Part shown: positions 1 through 12,410 of the stretch, piece by piece
Position numbering within the stretch: the stretch's first letter is position 1
Layout: each line of letters begins with the position of its first letter
Source: Erythroxylum novogranatense
Lineage: Eukaryota; Streptophyta; Magnoliopsida; Malpighiales; Erythroxylaceae
Length of the DNA: 64,000 bases
Assembly: GCA_029891385.1 (NCBI GenBank)
Contig: CM057228.1
Span: forward strand, 82,944,964 to 83,008,963
Direction: 5' to 3'
Program-made: the position numbers and the translations under genes
The notes under the pieces: model-generated
The model's input: only the letters and a program-made list of their open reading frames with translations
Told to the model about the DNA's origin: nothing
Database searches by the model: none

Positions 1-480
1 CGGTGATGAATACCGGCGATGCAATGTTTTCGGTCGATGCCGGCGGTACCACCATCTGCGGCAATTTCGGGACCATTTCGGAAAGAAAAAAGGGTTATGG
101 ACCATTTTACAAAAAATGAAAAATAAACCCTAACGTCGCCACCGACTTCGGATCCCTCTCAGATCTCACATCTCTCTTCATCCTCTCCCTCTCACCTCGC
201 CGCCGCTCCCTCGCCGCTCGTCACCGTCGTTGCCTCGTCCTTCTCCGCCTCCTCTTCTTCTCTGTCGTGGAGTTGTGGACTCGCCCTAACGTCACACCGT
301 CTTCAACGCCCGAAGCCGTCGCCGCCTGCTGATTTCTCGGACGTCGATTGAAGGAGAAGACGACTGGAGTGCCGTCTTGGACCGGCGATGGAGGGAGTGA
401 TTCCCATCGGTGGTTTCTCCACCATTGAAGACGAACTTCTTGAAGCTTTGTCTGCCCGTGAAAGTTAGAAGATAAAAAAC
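1..480. other. GC-rich noncoding segment
   Basis: This stretch is richer in G and C than the AT-rich DNA that follows and has short CCG-type runs (about 190-340) like those of plant 5' leader regions. Only short frames are open on either strand and none shows a recognisable domain. It could be the edge of a host gene or captured gene sequence lying to the left, but nothing here proves it. Confidence 0.3.
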
Positions 481-2379
481 CCAAGCAAAGAAGAATAAGT
501 TATGTCGGTGTAGTAAGGAAAAGAGAGAGCCGAAAAGAGAGTGAGATTTTGTGGAGAAGAGGACTCAATGTCGTGAAAGGGAAAGATGGAGAGGTGAGTC
601 CGTGAGTGAGTCTAACAAACCAATAAAAAGATCAAAAGGCAAAAAACAGAACAGAAGGAGGGAAGCAAAATTTTGATAGGCGACAAAGTGAGATGAATGA
701 TGAACTGATAAAGACGACAACTTAACTTAGGGATTTTGAATTCCCTTTTACTTTTAGCCTTTTAGGACTTTTCTTTTCTTTTTCTTTTTTCTTTTAATTT
801 TTTTTTTATTTTTTAAATAATAAAAAAAAAGTGCATCAATAATTTAAGACACGTATACCCAAGTCCCAAAGCCTATAGAAGAAGTTCAAATATGACTCTG
901 TCAAGCAATTTTGTAAAGATATATGTCAATATATTAATATGGACTATTTTGTAATTTTTAAAAAATTTAGGAACTATTTTATAAATTTAAAAATATCCCA
1001 AAGCAGTCTTACGTCTTGACAAATCTTTGATACAATTAGTTTGAGCTTCAATCCGCATCTAAGTCGATGCGATATTCATAACATTGCTCATGACGTTACT
1101 GCCTCCGAGAGAATGGAAAAAAAGGAGAGATAATTATTTGTACGAACCATCTCCAAAGAGGATGATAATGTTAATTGGTTGATAAAAATCCTACTTGATA
1201 GACAGAAGGGTGAAGAATTTGTGTATGTAGACAGCCGGGGAACAACTTCTTGAATTACATAAGTTTGCATACCCGAATTTGTGTGTATGTAAGACAGCTC
1301 GGGAACAACTTCTTGAATTACATAAGTTTGCATACCCTATAATCAGATACGAGCTCTGCCTAATTTCTGCAATCTTGTTCACTGCAGTGGGACCCGAAAG
1401 ATTTGAATTCATATAATTTTAGAGTTATATAAATTTTAGGGCTTATAGAAATTTGACATATTTTAATTTATTAAATAATTAATCTCATATTTAACACTAT
1501 TACGGTATGTGTCAAATAAATAGTAAAAATTTAGGCAATTTATGTTTTGTTATAAATTGAAAATTGAAATATTTTGCCTTCATTATTAAATTGAGTAAAT
1601 TTTGATATTTTCTTTTATAATTAACCCTATTCTATTTGATCAATTGACGAATGCATAATTTTTATATTTGAATACAAAAATTGAAAAGGTATAAATTATC
1701 TATTATTAATCGTAAATCTTTTTTAATTATTATACCAAGTTTTATTAGTGTTTCTTTTTTTCGGAAAATTTAAATTTACTTTCTAACTTTAATATTAGAT
1801 ACATTTAATTTCTAATTTTTCTTTTGTTAAATTAATTTCAAAATTTCATTTTTATTAATTAAATTTAGAATTTATGAAAATATAAAATTTATGATATTTG
1901 GATAAGGAATTCTTCTTCTTTTTAGTTCTCACCTTTATCTTAATAATTATATATAATGTATACTTGAGCGTTAATAATTTGATAAACTTTTACATATTAT
2001 TTAATTTTAAATTCAGTATCTTTAAATTCTTTCTTTTTATTCGTATAATATATTTTCCTTAATTTAAAATTTTAAAATATATTATATAATCATAAATAAT
2101 ACATAAAATAAAGAAACAAGAAATAAAATAATCAATCATTTTAAGTTTTAACTAATTGTTAATATATAACTAAAATTTTATTAATGTTAACGAGAAATTA
2201 ATAATACTATTATAGTTTTGCCTTTATAAATAAAATTAATTTCTTTATAAAATTAGTTTCTGAACCCTTTTCTTGAATTATTTCACATGTATAAATAAAT
2301 TAAAGAGAAAGAGGACAATCAGTGAACACTATTAGGCTCAAAGACAAATTTAACCCTTAATGTATATATTGAAATCTAA
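481..2379. other. AT-rich noncoding DNA
   Basis: No coding sequence is supported. A long pyrimidine tract lies near 740-810 and the region from 1400 to 2300 is strongly AT-rich with scattered stops in all frames. Apart from the tandem duplication at 1215-1337 I see no structure. Confidence 0.5.
1215..1337 (+). repeat. Two-copy tandem duplication, ~60-bp unit
   Basis: Two adjacent copies, 1215-1274 and 1275-1337, both start GAATTTGTGT and end CATAAGTTTGCATACCC. They differ by a few substitutions and a 3-bp length change, so this is a fairly recent local duplication in noncoding DNA. The frames read through it on the minus strand simply repeat the same peptide and are not genes. Confidence 0.9.
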
Positions 2380-2800
2380 ATTAGACCTCAACATTTTGGA
2401 GCCTTCAAAATGAATCATAACATTTAGAGATCGTTTAAAATAGCCCATAACTAGACGAAAAAACTAACGATTTAAATGCCACATGACATTTTTCTTTTCT
2501 GACACGATTTTTTATTCTATTAAAGTGGGACTCACATTGATGACATAGTTTTTAAAAATAGAAGTGGATCTCACGAAAGGTTAAACGGTGCATTTTAGGA
2601 GTCTTAGTTTAAATGGAAGTGGGACCAACTTCTATTTAAATGTTGCGTTTTGACGCTTGAGTTTAAATGAAAGTGGATCCCACTTCAATTTAAACGCTTA
2701 GTTTGCAGCTCTTCCCTTCCCCAATGCTATGCGTTGTGACCAAACACTCACTATTTTGAAGCTTCAATCTAATCTGCACCATTCTTCCATCTTCCTCAAT
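2380..2800 (+). repeat. Left arm of a ~430-bp inverted repeat
   Basis: This sequence matches the reverse complement of about 22950-23390 over its whole length, with many substitutions and small gaps. Shared landmarks include GGGACTCACATTGATGAC and ATTTTGAAGCTTCAATCTAATC. Within the arm, blocks of the type TTTAAATGGAAGTGGGACC recur two or three times. Long inverted repeats of this size are typical of Mutator-like transposons, and a MuDR-like transposase remnant lies between the arms. I could not define target site duplications, so the family is an inference. Confidence 0.7.
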
Positions 2801-3762
2801 CCTTAATCCTTTTCAATCCTTATTTCTCTCCGTTCTTTCATTCCTTCTTTCGTGAACAACAATCCCTAGTTTAGACAACCCTAATCCATATCGTCACCAC
2901 CACCTAGAAGATTATTGTTCATGTATCGTCAATTCGTATGGAACAATTGTTGTTCATGTATTGCCACCACCACCTTCACGTCTGCTATTAAAATTACATC
3001 ATCTACCAACTCCTAAGAATTAAGGATCAACGCTACCGCCGCAGTGAAAAAGGTACTCTTTCTAATAGTGTCACATTATTTCATGCTAGAGAGATAGCAC
3101 AAATGTAACACCCCACTCCCGCCAAACTCGGACCCAATATCGATGGTGATATCCGAGGCCGCGCCCCGCGAGAGTGGCGTGCTAGAGTACTAAACTTATT
3201 CAAAATTCTCGATTACGCAACTTTTCTCAAACATACTAGCGGAAGTCAAATAATCAAAGAGGGCAAAAGCCCTTTTTAATCATACATGCCAATTTCAAAA
3301 GTCTCATATGGCCATTTGGCCCTTTTTACAAATACTAACCACTGAGTCGTGTCAAATAACAATTCATACGAAAAATTTCTGAATAACCAATTTGATACAA
3401 AATATAGACATGAAATGCAGACGTGGACTGATCCCGACCTCTAATCTTCATTTGAATGCTGAAAGAATACCCTCATATGTCTGACGGGGTACCAATCGAT
3501 CCATGAAAAATAAATGTAATGTTGGGTGAGTTTGCGAACTCAGTGAAAAACCATCATCGATGGTCCACCCAACTCATGCATATACATACAATTCACATTA
3601 TATCACATATTAGCACATTCATCAAATCACATGCATTCAATTTCACAACTATGAGGCGTTTCGCCTCTCACACAATTCATATTTGATCATTCATAAATGC
3701 AATGTGCATGTGACACTTTCATTTTCTTTTCGTTGTTGTGACCGTGCGCCTGAGTTCATTAA

Positions 3763-3925
3763 CGTTGAGCCAGTGGCTTTGAATTTTCGTTGGACCGGAG
3801 GTCCTGTGCGTTGAGCTTAAAGCTCTCATATACGTTGGGCGTGATATGCCCTGATAATCCGAGTGACGGGCATAATGCGTTGAACCTGTGGCTCTGAATA
3901 CGTTGGGCCTGAATGCCTAATCTGA
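3763..3925. repeat. Array of short hairpin units in the 3' LTR
   Basis: About seven consecutive units of 20-28 bp each begin with CGTTG and then contain a small inverted repeat, for example GAGCC-AGT-GGCT, GGACC-GGA-GGTCC, GAGCTT-AAAGCTC and GGGC...GCCC. The unit sequence changes but the stem-forming character is kept. Further small stems lie nearby (GAGGCG-TTT-CGCCTC at about 3651 and CGGACC-CTA-GGTCCG at about 4126). The function is unknown. Confidence 0.65.
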
Positions 3926-5011
3926 TGAGCTGTGGTATCCGAAACCTGCGTGGGAGAGCCTCGGTATGAACCACCTCGGGGGCAAGCGATACCACGACAT
4001 TCTGTTGGTTGCTCCATCTACAATCGCTATTATCTGATCATGTAATTATGCATGAATGCATATGTTCCACTTTCCATTGATATTCATTCACAATCATTTA
4101 TATGTCAATGCTATTTTCCATTTCTTCGGACCCTAGGTCCGGTATCTCAATCATATACATTTAAACTTTATTTCATTTACGCATTCATGGCCATTTACAC
4201 ACAATAGCACTTCAATATCACATATTCAATATTTCGGACACCCATGATCCGAAATCAATCAAGTCAAACACACATATATCCCTCCATTATCTCCACATGA
4301 CATCATTGCAAGATATTAAACACATAAAGGCTGAGGAACCAACTAGGTTACTCACCTGAACTTCCGAGCTACCTGCCTGGAAGTCTCAGCATGATCCGTG
4401 GATTATCGATCCATCGGAGCCTCTATAACAATAAAACAATTTCATTCATTACAAAAATGCTCAATCAAAATAATTGATGATGCACATGCCTTGAATAAAA
4501 GATGTACCATGCCTATCCATGACCTTCCCGGCACTATATCCCAAGTTCACTTTCTTTTGCCAAATTCAAATTTTTCACTCAATAGGTCAATATTGACTCA
4601 ATTCAATTCAATAACAAATCACTGAACGCTACCAATTTCAAGTTTAACACTCAATCAATTTATCACGCCATAACCCATTAGGATATTCTCAAGAAATAGC
4701 TCAAAACCAAATTACCATTCATTAGATCAATATTACCCATTGAAGATTCCAAAAATAAACCATTTATTTCATACGTCTCTAATTTAAACTCCAATGTCAT
4801 TAACACAATCCTTAAGTTGAAATACAATCACATTCTGAACTGTCTCTCACTATTGGCGATCTCAAAAACCTAAATTCCAACTCTCATTCTTTTCCTCAAT
4901 TGTAGACCTCTTTATCTAGATCACAACGAATCAAACATCACCTCAATTGGAGGTCTACACCATTATTTATGCCTTAAAAACTAAACCCAATCAATTCAGA
5001 AAAACCATCCT

Positions 5012-5146
5012 CGCCGCGACGTAAGGACACTCGCTGCGACGTCAATCCACGCTCGTCGCGACGTCTACTAAATCCCTCGTCGCGACGTCTCGCTCGTCGC
5101 GGCACACGCTCGTCGCGACGTCCAATTATTTTATTCGTCGCAACGT
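5012..5146. repeat. CGTCGCGACG palindrome array, 3' LTR
   Basis: Seven copies or near-copies of the 10-bp palindrome CGTCGCGACG are spaced by 8-20 bp in otherwise AT-rich LTR sequence. Four are perfect or nearly so; others have single changes such as CGCTGCGACG or CGTCGCAACG. It is the most CpG-dense part of the element. A longer version occurs in the other LTR. Confidence 0.8.
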
Positions 5147-6109
5147 GCGGCCCTGGTTCGCCTTCTCCGATCGATTTTTCACCATTTTCTCTCTCTAAAA
5201 ACCTCAATAACTCACTCCTAACTACCCCAATCTTCACAATTAAGCCCAAGAATGCATTTAACACAATAAATAACAACATTAAAACCAAATCACTTACCAA
5301 TCAAGCTTAAATCCTCAGATTTCTGAAAATTGTCCAACTCCTTTTACCTTCCTCTATCTCCCACGATTTCCACCCTTAAAACTCAACAATCTTCATCTTC
5401 CTCAGGCATCGAGCCACCATTCACGCAGAGAGAAGTAACAAACAACAATCGTGAGTGGAGGAGAATCAAAATCGTCGAAGGAGGAGGGGAAACGATCGTG
5501 CCCTAGGAAGGAGAAGAGGAAAGCTTTTTCTCAAATTTTAAAACCAAAGGCATTTAAAGGTTAATCACTTAAGCCTCTGGTCTTTTTCCTCGCAAAACAT
5601 TTAAATCTACTACTCTGATCACGATCATTTCCAGTCCAATTTATCTCCAAATTTCAATGGCTTCACATATTAATTTCTAAAATCATAAATTTTAAATTTC
5701 CATTGTCATTTACTAATTATTTCGGTATTAGATCGTCAATCGGTCTGCCACTCAGAAAATTTCCGGTCCGGACATTTTCTCCTAATTATTCCAGAAACTT
5801 TTCTTAAGGGCCACTATCAACTGGCAATCACTCTAATAAAGCCCCAATTCAATCATTCAAACCCAAATATTCCATAATTCTCAATAAATCATAATCAAAT
5901 CTAGTTATCACGTAATTTCACAATTCACATCTTATTCACAATCAAATGCCGGGAAAATGCCATGAAGGCACGCTGACATAAATGCATGGGCCACTTGACT
6001 CATTCCTCTCTATATCGAGAGGCCAAATGAATGTTCAAATCAAAATATGCAATGCAGACTACTAGCTTGTCCCAAATTACCAATTTAACCCTCCAATCGG
6101 GGCGGGATG

Positions 6110-6148
6110 TTACAATTCTCCCCTCCTAATAAAAATTTCGTCCTCAAA
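6110..6148 (-). pseudogene. Terminal codons of a Ty3/gypsy pol remnant
   Basis: On the minus strand these bases can be read as FEDEIFIRRGEL followed by TAA, the stop lying inside the first bases of the 3' LTR. Plant Ty3/gypsy polyproteins commonly end in similar wording across the polypurine tract and LTR edge. No open frame continues upstream, so only this tail appears to survive. The match is short and rests on family knowledge. Confidence 0.45.
6115..6127 (-). other. Polypurine tract of the LARD element
   Basis: Read on the minus strand this is AGGAGGGGAGAAT, immediately upstream of the 3' LTR terminus TGTAACA. Its composition and position are those of the plus-strand DNA primer of an LTR retrotransposon. 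Confidence 0.85.
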
Positions 6149-9100
6149 ATTTCATATACGATGAATCAAGAAGACAGGAGAATTATTCCGATCGCTAAAA
6201 TATTATTTCCCACTTACGACACTACATAACAATTTCTGCCAATTACATGACATCAATACTAACACTTTACATTGATTTAACTGATTCCTCATGAATACTC
6301 GTAATACTTCACTTTCGGTACCAGTAACACATATATCATATCATAAAAATATGTCCTAATTTTATCCATATAATACTTTGTGAATCCAAAACATCTTTTA
6401 GAGTTTAGACAGACTTACCAATCTAATCACACCCCAAAATCGCATAGAGACCACTTATAACAAATTTAATACTCCGATTTACACATTTATCTTTTTCTCA
6501 GCGCATCGAGGCCGAGATGATTCACTTTAAAGCATGTCATTGATCAGTTATCACATGACATCTCCTTAGAGTTATAACACCAATTCCATGAGATTCTAAT
6601 AACCTTGATATAATGAACTTGACTCATTGTCATTAACTTGGATCATTAAATCCCTATTACAAATTTATTTTTTCTAATGAACATTATCTCGAATCAACCA
6701 TATCCTTTGACTATCGAATGGTATCACCAATTAAACAATTGATATACCCACTAAAATTCTGAATTTTTACATCAATTCTTATACCCCAATAACTCTACAA
6801 ACATCAGGTTCACCCTTATCTCCAACAATCAAAGCTATTAGTTAATCACACTAATAATTACTCGATTTCACATTCTACTTTCTCTTACTCTTTCAATGTA
6901 CTCTTACCAGCACATAAGGCTTCGATTGATGCTTTGAATTTTCACTAAACGCTCCTTTGGGGTTTACCCATATTTCTTAATGCAGTCACAATTATCATTT
7001 TCTCAATAGTTAAATCCACTCACAATTCCTCAATAAGGCCCGCATATTTTAAATTCTCGATTCGAATTATGCCCTTCTTTCTATACACACCTGCACACCT
7101 GATTTGGAATTCTAATAGCTAACTAGTCTTTCTCTTCTTCTTTTTTTTGCACCTTGATAGCTCGACAGTTTGCACTCAGAACTACACTAGGTTTAATAAT
7201 GTCTCCAAGCTTTCAACATAATATCCAGTACAATAATCTTAAGTCACTAGTCACAAAGCAACCCATGAGATTATACTTGTCCCTAGGCACATAAAATCAC
7301 CTTACACTATGATTGCATCATAACCTTTATTGGGACACTTCATTAACTATTGCAAAATCTCCAAATTAAAGCGATGCGATCAATACTCGAGCTGAATATT
7401 TCTGCAAATGTCTCTTTTACAATCATCAGTCATACTATTCACACATTTTTCCTCAAACATTTCTGAACTTTCGCAATTTCTGGACGTATCCAGCCTATAA
7501 CCAATTCCAATTAACTCCAAATTCCAATTAATTTCCCCATTTCATGTATATATATATTCTTTACAATTTTGCATTTTACCGATGCCTCTATTTTCATTTA
7601 ATCTCCCAATATGCCATGTTCGAACACTAATTCATCCATAATTTATTTTGATCCAGCTAAAATTCACTCTTATAAAACTTTCGTAATATGAAATTTTCTC
7701 AACTATGTCAACTATTCTTCCTCACTCTCCAAATGCATTTGATATATCATTTATGATCATAGTTACTATCCAATTTAAACACAATTGAAACACTCATCTC
7801 TTCAATAATATAATACTGTCAGGGGCATTCATGTCTTTGACAATTTCAACCCAGAAATCCTTATACCCATGATTAATTCTCATAACTCTTTAAGTATCTG
7901 ATTCTCCAAAGGAAATTCTCTTATAATTTTCTCAGATTCATAATAACATACTCTAACATATATTCCTTTACACTAGCTTCTCTACATATTTCAATTCATT
8001 GCTACAATTGCAAACTGGGTTGATAACATATTCACCAAATCCACTTGTACTTTCCGAACATTTTTACACAAATGTTAGTAAACTAGTATTCCTCTCATAA
8101 TCACAACTAATGTCTCTTTACTATTCAATAATCCTATTACACCATTAGATTCTTTACATTAACATAATACATATCCACTAAGCAGCAGATTCTATCTTTT
8201 ACGCTTGAGTCTCCACTAGGATCAGGACTCCCAATAATAACTTTTCGTTCATTTCAAATTTATCTCCAATTTGTCCCTTCATTTATTACTAAAATTTCCA
8301 ATTGTAATCATCTGATCGACTTAACCCAATCCAGGGAAACCCTTCTCTGAAAAAAGATTTCTTACTACTTACATCGATACCGTTCGAAATTTATACTCAT
8401 CAACAATCGTCTTATTTCTCATCAGTCATTCTCAATGCCTTAAGAACTATCATTTACGCTAAGGAAACCTTGATCTCATTTGATTTTTAACAACACTATC
8501 CCTTTTTGCACATGTCCTCAATTGCGAGGATTTTACCTTGATCATGTCGTTAACATATAACAATTTCAATTCATTCCCAATTTATCACTATAAACACTTT
8601 CATTTTTTATTCTAACTCAAATTAAACTTTAAACTTTAAAAACCATAACTGGCGGTCAACCCCTAACTCACTGATTGATTTCGATATCATCTCTATCCAT
8701 ATGATACATATAAACTTCATATTTTCACTTGCTATGGTGCTTCCATTATCAGGTGTGCGGTCACATAGGCAAAACGACTGGACCTAGTCAACCTTTTTCA
8801 TCTACCATTATCGTTGTCTTACATCTCCATTTTCATCATTTTATCATACCCATGAATATTCACACTCACATCACAATCATTATTGATTTTCCACTAAATA
8901 AATTTGACTCAAAATCACAAACCCTTTTCATAACCCTAATCACAGTACTCAAACCCAATTATGGCCTCTCTAGGTCATAGAACATTTTATTTTCATCCAC
9001 TTTGCTTATACACTTTCAATCTTGCCATTTATTGTCGTTTTCCTCTATCAGCCCACAGCTATACATATATTCATATTTATCCCACATTCTAGGATATACT

Positions 9101-9362
9101 CAGTACTACTCTGATGTTATATTTCATACTCTGTCCATCAATACTCTTTTTCTTATTCCATGCTATCCCTAACTTTCGTACGTCATTTTCTATCATATTC
9201 TCATTTTTCTCACTATTTCTAATCACTTAAACAATTGGTACAGGCTCATGCTTGTGACTCATATGCTAGACTGGGGATCAGTCGCCATTGTCTGCCGAGA
9301 CATGACTTAAATGCATGTACTTGACACATTTTTCAGAATACCCATGTAAGATTGTACTTCTG
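6149..9362 (-). other. Noncoding interior of the LARD element
   Basis: About 3.2 kb between the LTRs is AT-rich, with stops in all frames. The longest frame (8729-8980, plus strand, 83 codons) has low-complexity composition and no domain. I found no gag zinc knuckle, protease, RT or integrase motif on the minus strand. The element therefore appears to depend on proteins from a related autonomous element. Confidence 0.65.
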
Positions 9363-9374
9363 GGCTCTAATACC
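9363..9374 (-). other. tRNA-Met-type primer binding site (LARD)
   Basis: On the minus strand this is TGGTATTAGAGC, four bases inside the 5' LTR end. It differs by one C-to-T change from TGGTATCAGAGC, the initiator tRNA-Met complement used by many plant retroelements. It fixes 9379-12410 as the 5' LTR. Confidence 0.85.
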
Positions 9375-10037
9375 ACAAATGTAACACCCCACTCCCGCCA
9401 GACCCGGACCCAATATGGATGGTGATATCCGAGATTGCGCCCCGCGAGGGTGGCGTGCTAGAGCACTAAACTTATTCAAAATTCTCGATTACGTAACTTT
9501 TCTCAAACATACTAGCGGAAGTCAAATAATCAAAGAGGGCAAAAGCCCTTTTTAATCATACATGCCAATTTCAAAATTCTCATATGGCCATTTGGCCCTT
9601 TTTACAAATACTAACCACTGAGTCATGTCAAATAACAATTCATACGAAAAATTTTCGAATAACCAATTTGATACAAAATATAGACATTAAATGAAGACGT
9701 GGACTGATCCCGACCTCTAATCTTCACTTGAATGCTGAAAGAATACCCCCGTATGTCTGACGGGGTACCAATCGATCCCTGAAAAATAAATGCAATGTTG
9801 GGTGAGTTTGCGAACTCAGTGAGAAACCATCATCGATGGTCCACCCAACTCATGCATATACATACAATTCACATTATATCATATATTAGCACATCCATCA
9901 AATCCCATGCATTCAATTTCACAACTATGAGGCGTTTCGCCTCTCACACAATTCATATTTGATCATTCATAAATGCAATGTGACGTGACACTTTCATTTT
10001 CTTTTCGTTGTTGTGACCGTGAGCCTGAGCTCATTAA

Positions 10038-10200
10038 CGTTGAGCCAGTGGCTCTGAATTTTCGTTGGATCGGAGGTCCTGTGCGTTGAACTTAAAGCTC
10101 TCATATACGTTGGGCGTGATATGCCCTGATAAACCCAGTGACGGGCATAATGCGTTGAGCCTGTGGCTCAATAATCGTTGGGCACGAATGCCATATCTGA
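10038..10200. repeat. Array of short hairpin units in the 5' LTR
   Basis: This is the counterpart of 3763-3925. Some stems are better preserved here (GAGCC-TGT-GGCTC), others worse (GGATC-GGA-GGTCC, GAACTT-AAAGCTC); most differences are single transitions consistent with cytosine deamination in one copy. The CGTTG lead-in to each unit is kept. Confidence 0.65.
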
Positions 10201-11291
10201 TGAGCTTGTGGTATCCGAGCACTGCGTGGGAGAGCCCTCAGGGTATGGACCACCTCAGGGGGCAAGCAATACCACGGCATTACGCTGGCTGCTCCGGTCA
10301 CAACTGTCATTATCTGATCATGTAATTATGCATGAATGCATATGTTCCACTTTCCATTGATATTCATTCACAATCATTTATATGTCAATGTTATTTTCCA
10401 TTTCTTCGGACCCTAGGTCCGGTATCTCAATCATATACATTTACACTTTATTTCATTTACGCATTCATGGCCATTTACACACAATAGCACTTCAATATCA
10501 CATATTTAATATTTCGGACACCCATGGTCCAAAATCAATCAAGTCAAACACACATATATCCCTCCATTATCTCCACATGGCATCATTGCAAGATATTAAA
10601 CACATACAGGCTGAGGAACCAACTAGGTTACTCACCTGAACTTCCGAGCTACCTGCCTGGAAGTCTCAGCACGATCCGTGGATTATCGATCCATCAGAGC
10701 CTCTATAACAATAAAACAATTTCATTCATTACAAAAATGCTCAATCAAAATAATTAATGATGCACATGCCTTGAATAAAAGATGTATCATGCCTATCCAT
10801 GACCTTCCCGGCACTATATCCCAAGTTCATTTTCTTTTGCCAAATTCAAAATTTTCACTCAATAGGTCAATATTGACTCAATTCAATTCAATAACAAATC
10901 ACTGAACGCTACCAATTTCAAGTTTAACACTCAATCAATTTATCACGCCATAACCCATTAGGATATTCTCAAGAAATAGCTCAAAGCCAAATTACCATTC
11001 ATTAGATCAATATTACCCATTGAAGATTCCAAAAATAAACCATTTATTTCATACGTCTCTAATTTAAACTCCAATGTCATTAACACAATCCTTAAGTTGA
11101 AATACAATCACATTCTGAACTGTCTCTCACTATTGGCGATCTCAAAAACCTAAATTCCAACTCTCATTTTTTTCCTCAATTGTAGACCTCTTTATCTAGA
11201 TCACAACGAATCAAACATTACCTCAATTGGAGGTCTACACCATTATTTATGCCTTAAAAACTAAACCCAATCAATTCAGAAAAACAATCCT

Positions 11292-11440
11292 CGCCGCGGC
11301 GTCAATCCACGCTCGTCGCGACGTCTACTTAATCCCTCGTCGCGGCGAACCACTCGTCGCGACGTACGCTCGTCGCGGCGTCTACGCACGTCGCGGCGTA
11401 CACTCGTCGCGACGTCCAATTATTTTATTCGTCGCAACGT
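11292..11440. repeat. CGTCGCGACG palindrome array, 5' LTR
   Basis: Eight copies or near-copies of CGTCGCGACG are present, against seven in the other LTR, with several CGTCGCGGCG variants. The spacer order also differs (for example CTACGCA between two units here), so the array has gained, lost or converted units since the two LTRs were identical. Confidence 0.8.
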
Positions 11441-12410
11441 GTGGCCCTGGTTTGCCTTCTCCGATCGATTTTCCACCATTTTCTCTCTCTAAAAACCTCC
11501 ATAACTCACTCCTAACTACCTCAATCTTCACAATTAAGCCCAAGAATGCATTTAACACAATAAATAACAACATTAAAACCAAATCACTTACCAATCAAGT
11601 TCAAATCCTCAGATTTCCGAAAATCGTCCAACTCCCTTTACCTTCCTCTATCTCCCACGATTTCCACCCTTAAAACTCAACAATCTTCATCTTCCTCAGG
11701 CATCGAGCCAGCTACGCACAGAGAGAGGAAGTAACAAACAACAATCGTGAGTGGAGGAGAATCAAAATCGTCGAAGGAGGAGGGGAAACGATCGTGCCCT
11801 GGGAAGGAGAAGAGGAAAGCTTTTTCTCAAATTTTAAAACCTAAGGCATTTAAAGGTTAATCACTTAAGCCTCTGGTCTTTTTCCACGCAAAATATTTAA
11901 ATCTACTACTCTGATCACGATCATTTCCAGTCCAATTTGTCTCCAAATTTCAATGGCTTCACATATTAATTTCTAAAATCATAAATTCTAAATTTCCATT
12001 GTCATTTACCAATTATTTCGGTATTAGATCGTCAATCGGTCCGCCACTTGGAAAATTTCCGGTCTGGACATTTTCTTCTAATTATTTCAGAAACTTTTCC
12101 TAAGGGTCACTATCAACTGGCAATCACTCTAATACAGCCCCAATTCAATCATTCAAACCCAAATATTTCATAATTCTCAATAAATCATAATCAAATCTAG
12201 TTATCACGTAATTTCACAATTCACATCTTATTCACAATCAAATGCCTGGAAAATGCCATGAAGGCACGCTGACATAAATGCATGGGCCACTTGACTCATT
12301 CCTCTCTATATCGAGAGGCCAAATGAATGTTCAAATCAAAATATGCAATGCAGATTACTAGCTTGTCCCAAATTACCAATTTAACCCTCCAATCGGGGCG
12401 GGATGTTACA

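Larger units (their letters stand above)
3104..6114 (-). repeat. 3' LTR of the LARD element
   Basis: This copy is about 3011 bp and aligns end to end with 9379-12410, differing by scattered substitutions (often C/T or G/A), small indels, and a length change in the CGTCGCGACG array. On the element's own strand it begins TGTAACATCCCGCC and ends GGGGTGTTACA, the usual TG...CA termini. It is the 3' copy because the polypurine tract abuts its inner edge at 6115. Confidence 0.9.
3104..12410 (-). mobile_element. LARD-type non-autonomous LTR retrotransposon
   Basis: Two near-identical direct repeats of about 3.0 kb (3104-6114 and 9379-12410) begin TGTAACACCCC and end GGGCGGGATGTTACA, enclosing 3264 bp. 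A tRNA-Met-like primer site sits beside the right repeat and a polypurine tract beside the left one, both on the minus strand, so transcription runs right to left. The internal region has no gag or pol frame, only what looks like the last dozen codons of a Ty3/gypsy pol. Long LTRs with a noncoding interior fit a LARD. Possible 5-bp target duplication: ACAAA (3099-3103) against ACGAA (12411-12415), with one mismatch. Confidence 0.85.
9379..12410 (-). repeat. 5' LTR of the LARD element
   Basis: This copy is about 3032 bp, the partner of 3104-6114, identified as the 5' copy by the adjoining primer site. It should hold the element's promoter, but I cannot point to a convincing TATA box and start site. 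It differs from its partner mainly by transitions and in the GC-rich palindrome array, so the insertion is not brand new but not ancient. Confidence 0.9.

Noticed and set aside
221..484. 87-codon minus-strand frame ending in an Arg-rich tail
   Set aside because: Composition follows local GC-rich DNA; no domain and no supporting signals.
3104..6114. CRISPR-like array suggested by regular short hairpins
   Set aside because: Units are not identical repeats with unique spacers, and they lie in a plant retrotransposon LTR.
11227..11673. 148-codon plus-strand frame in the 5' LTR, with a counterpart in the 3' LTR
   Set aside because: It reads through the CGTCGCGACG array and is not conserved in frame in the sister LTR (4974-5300 is open only on the other strand).
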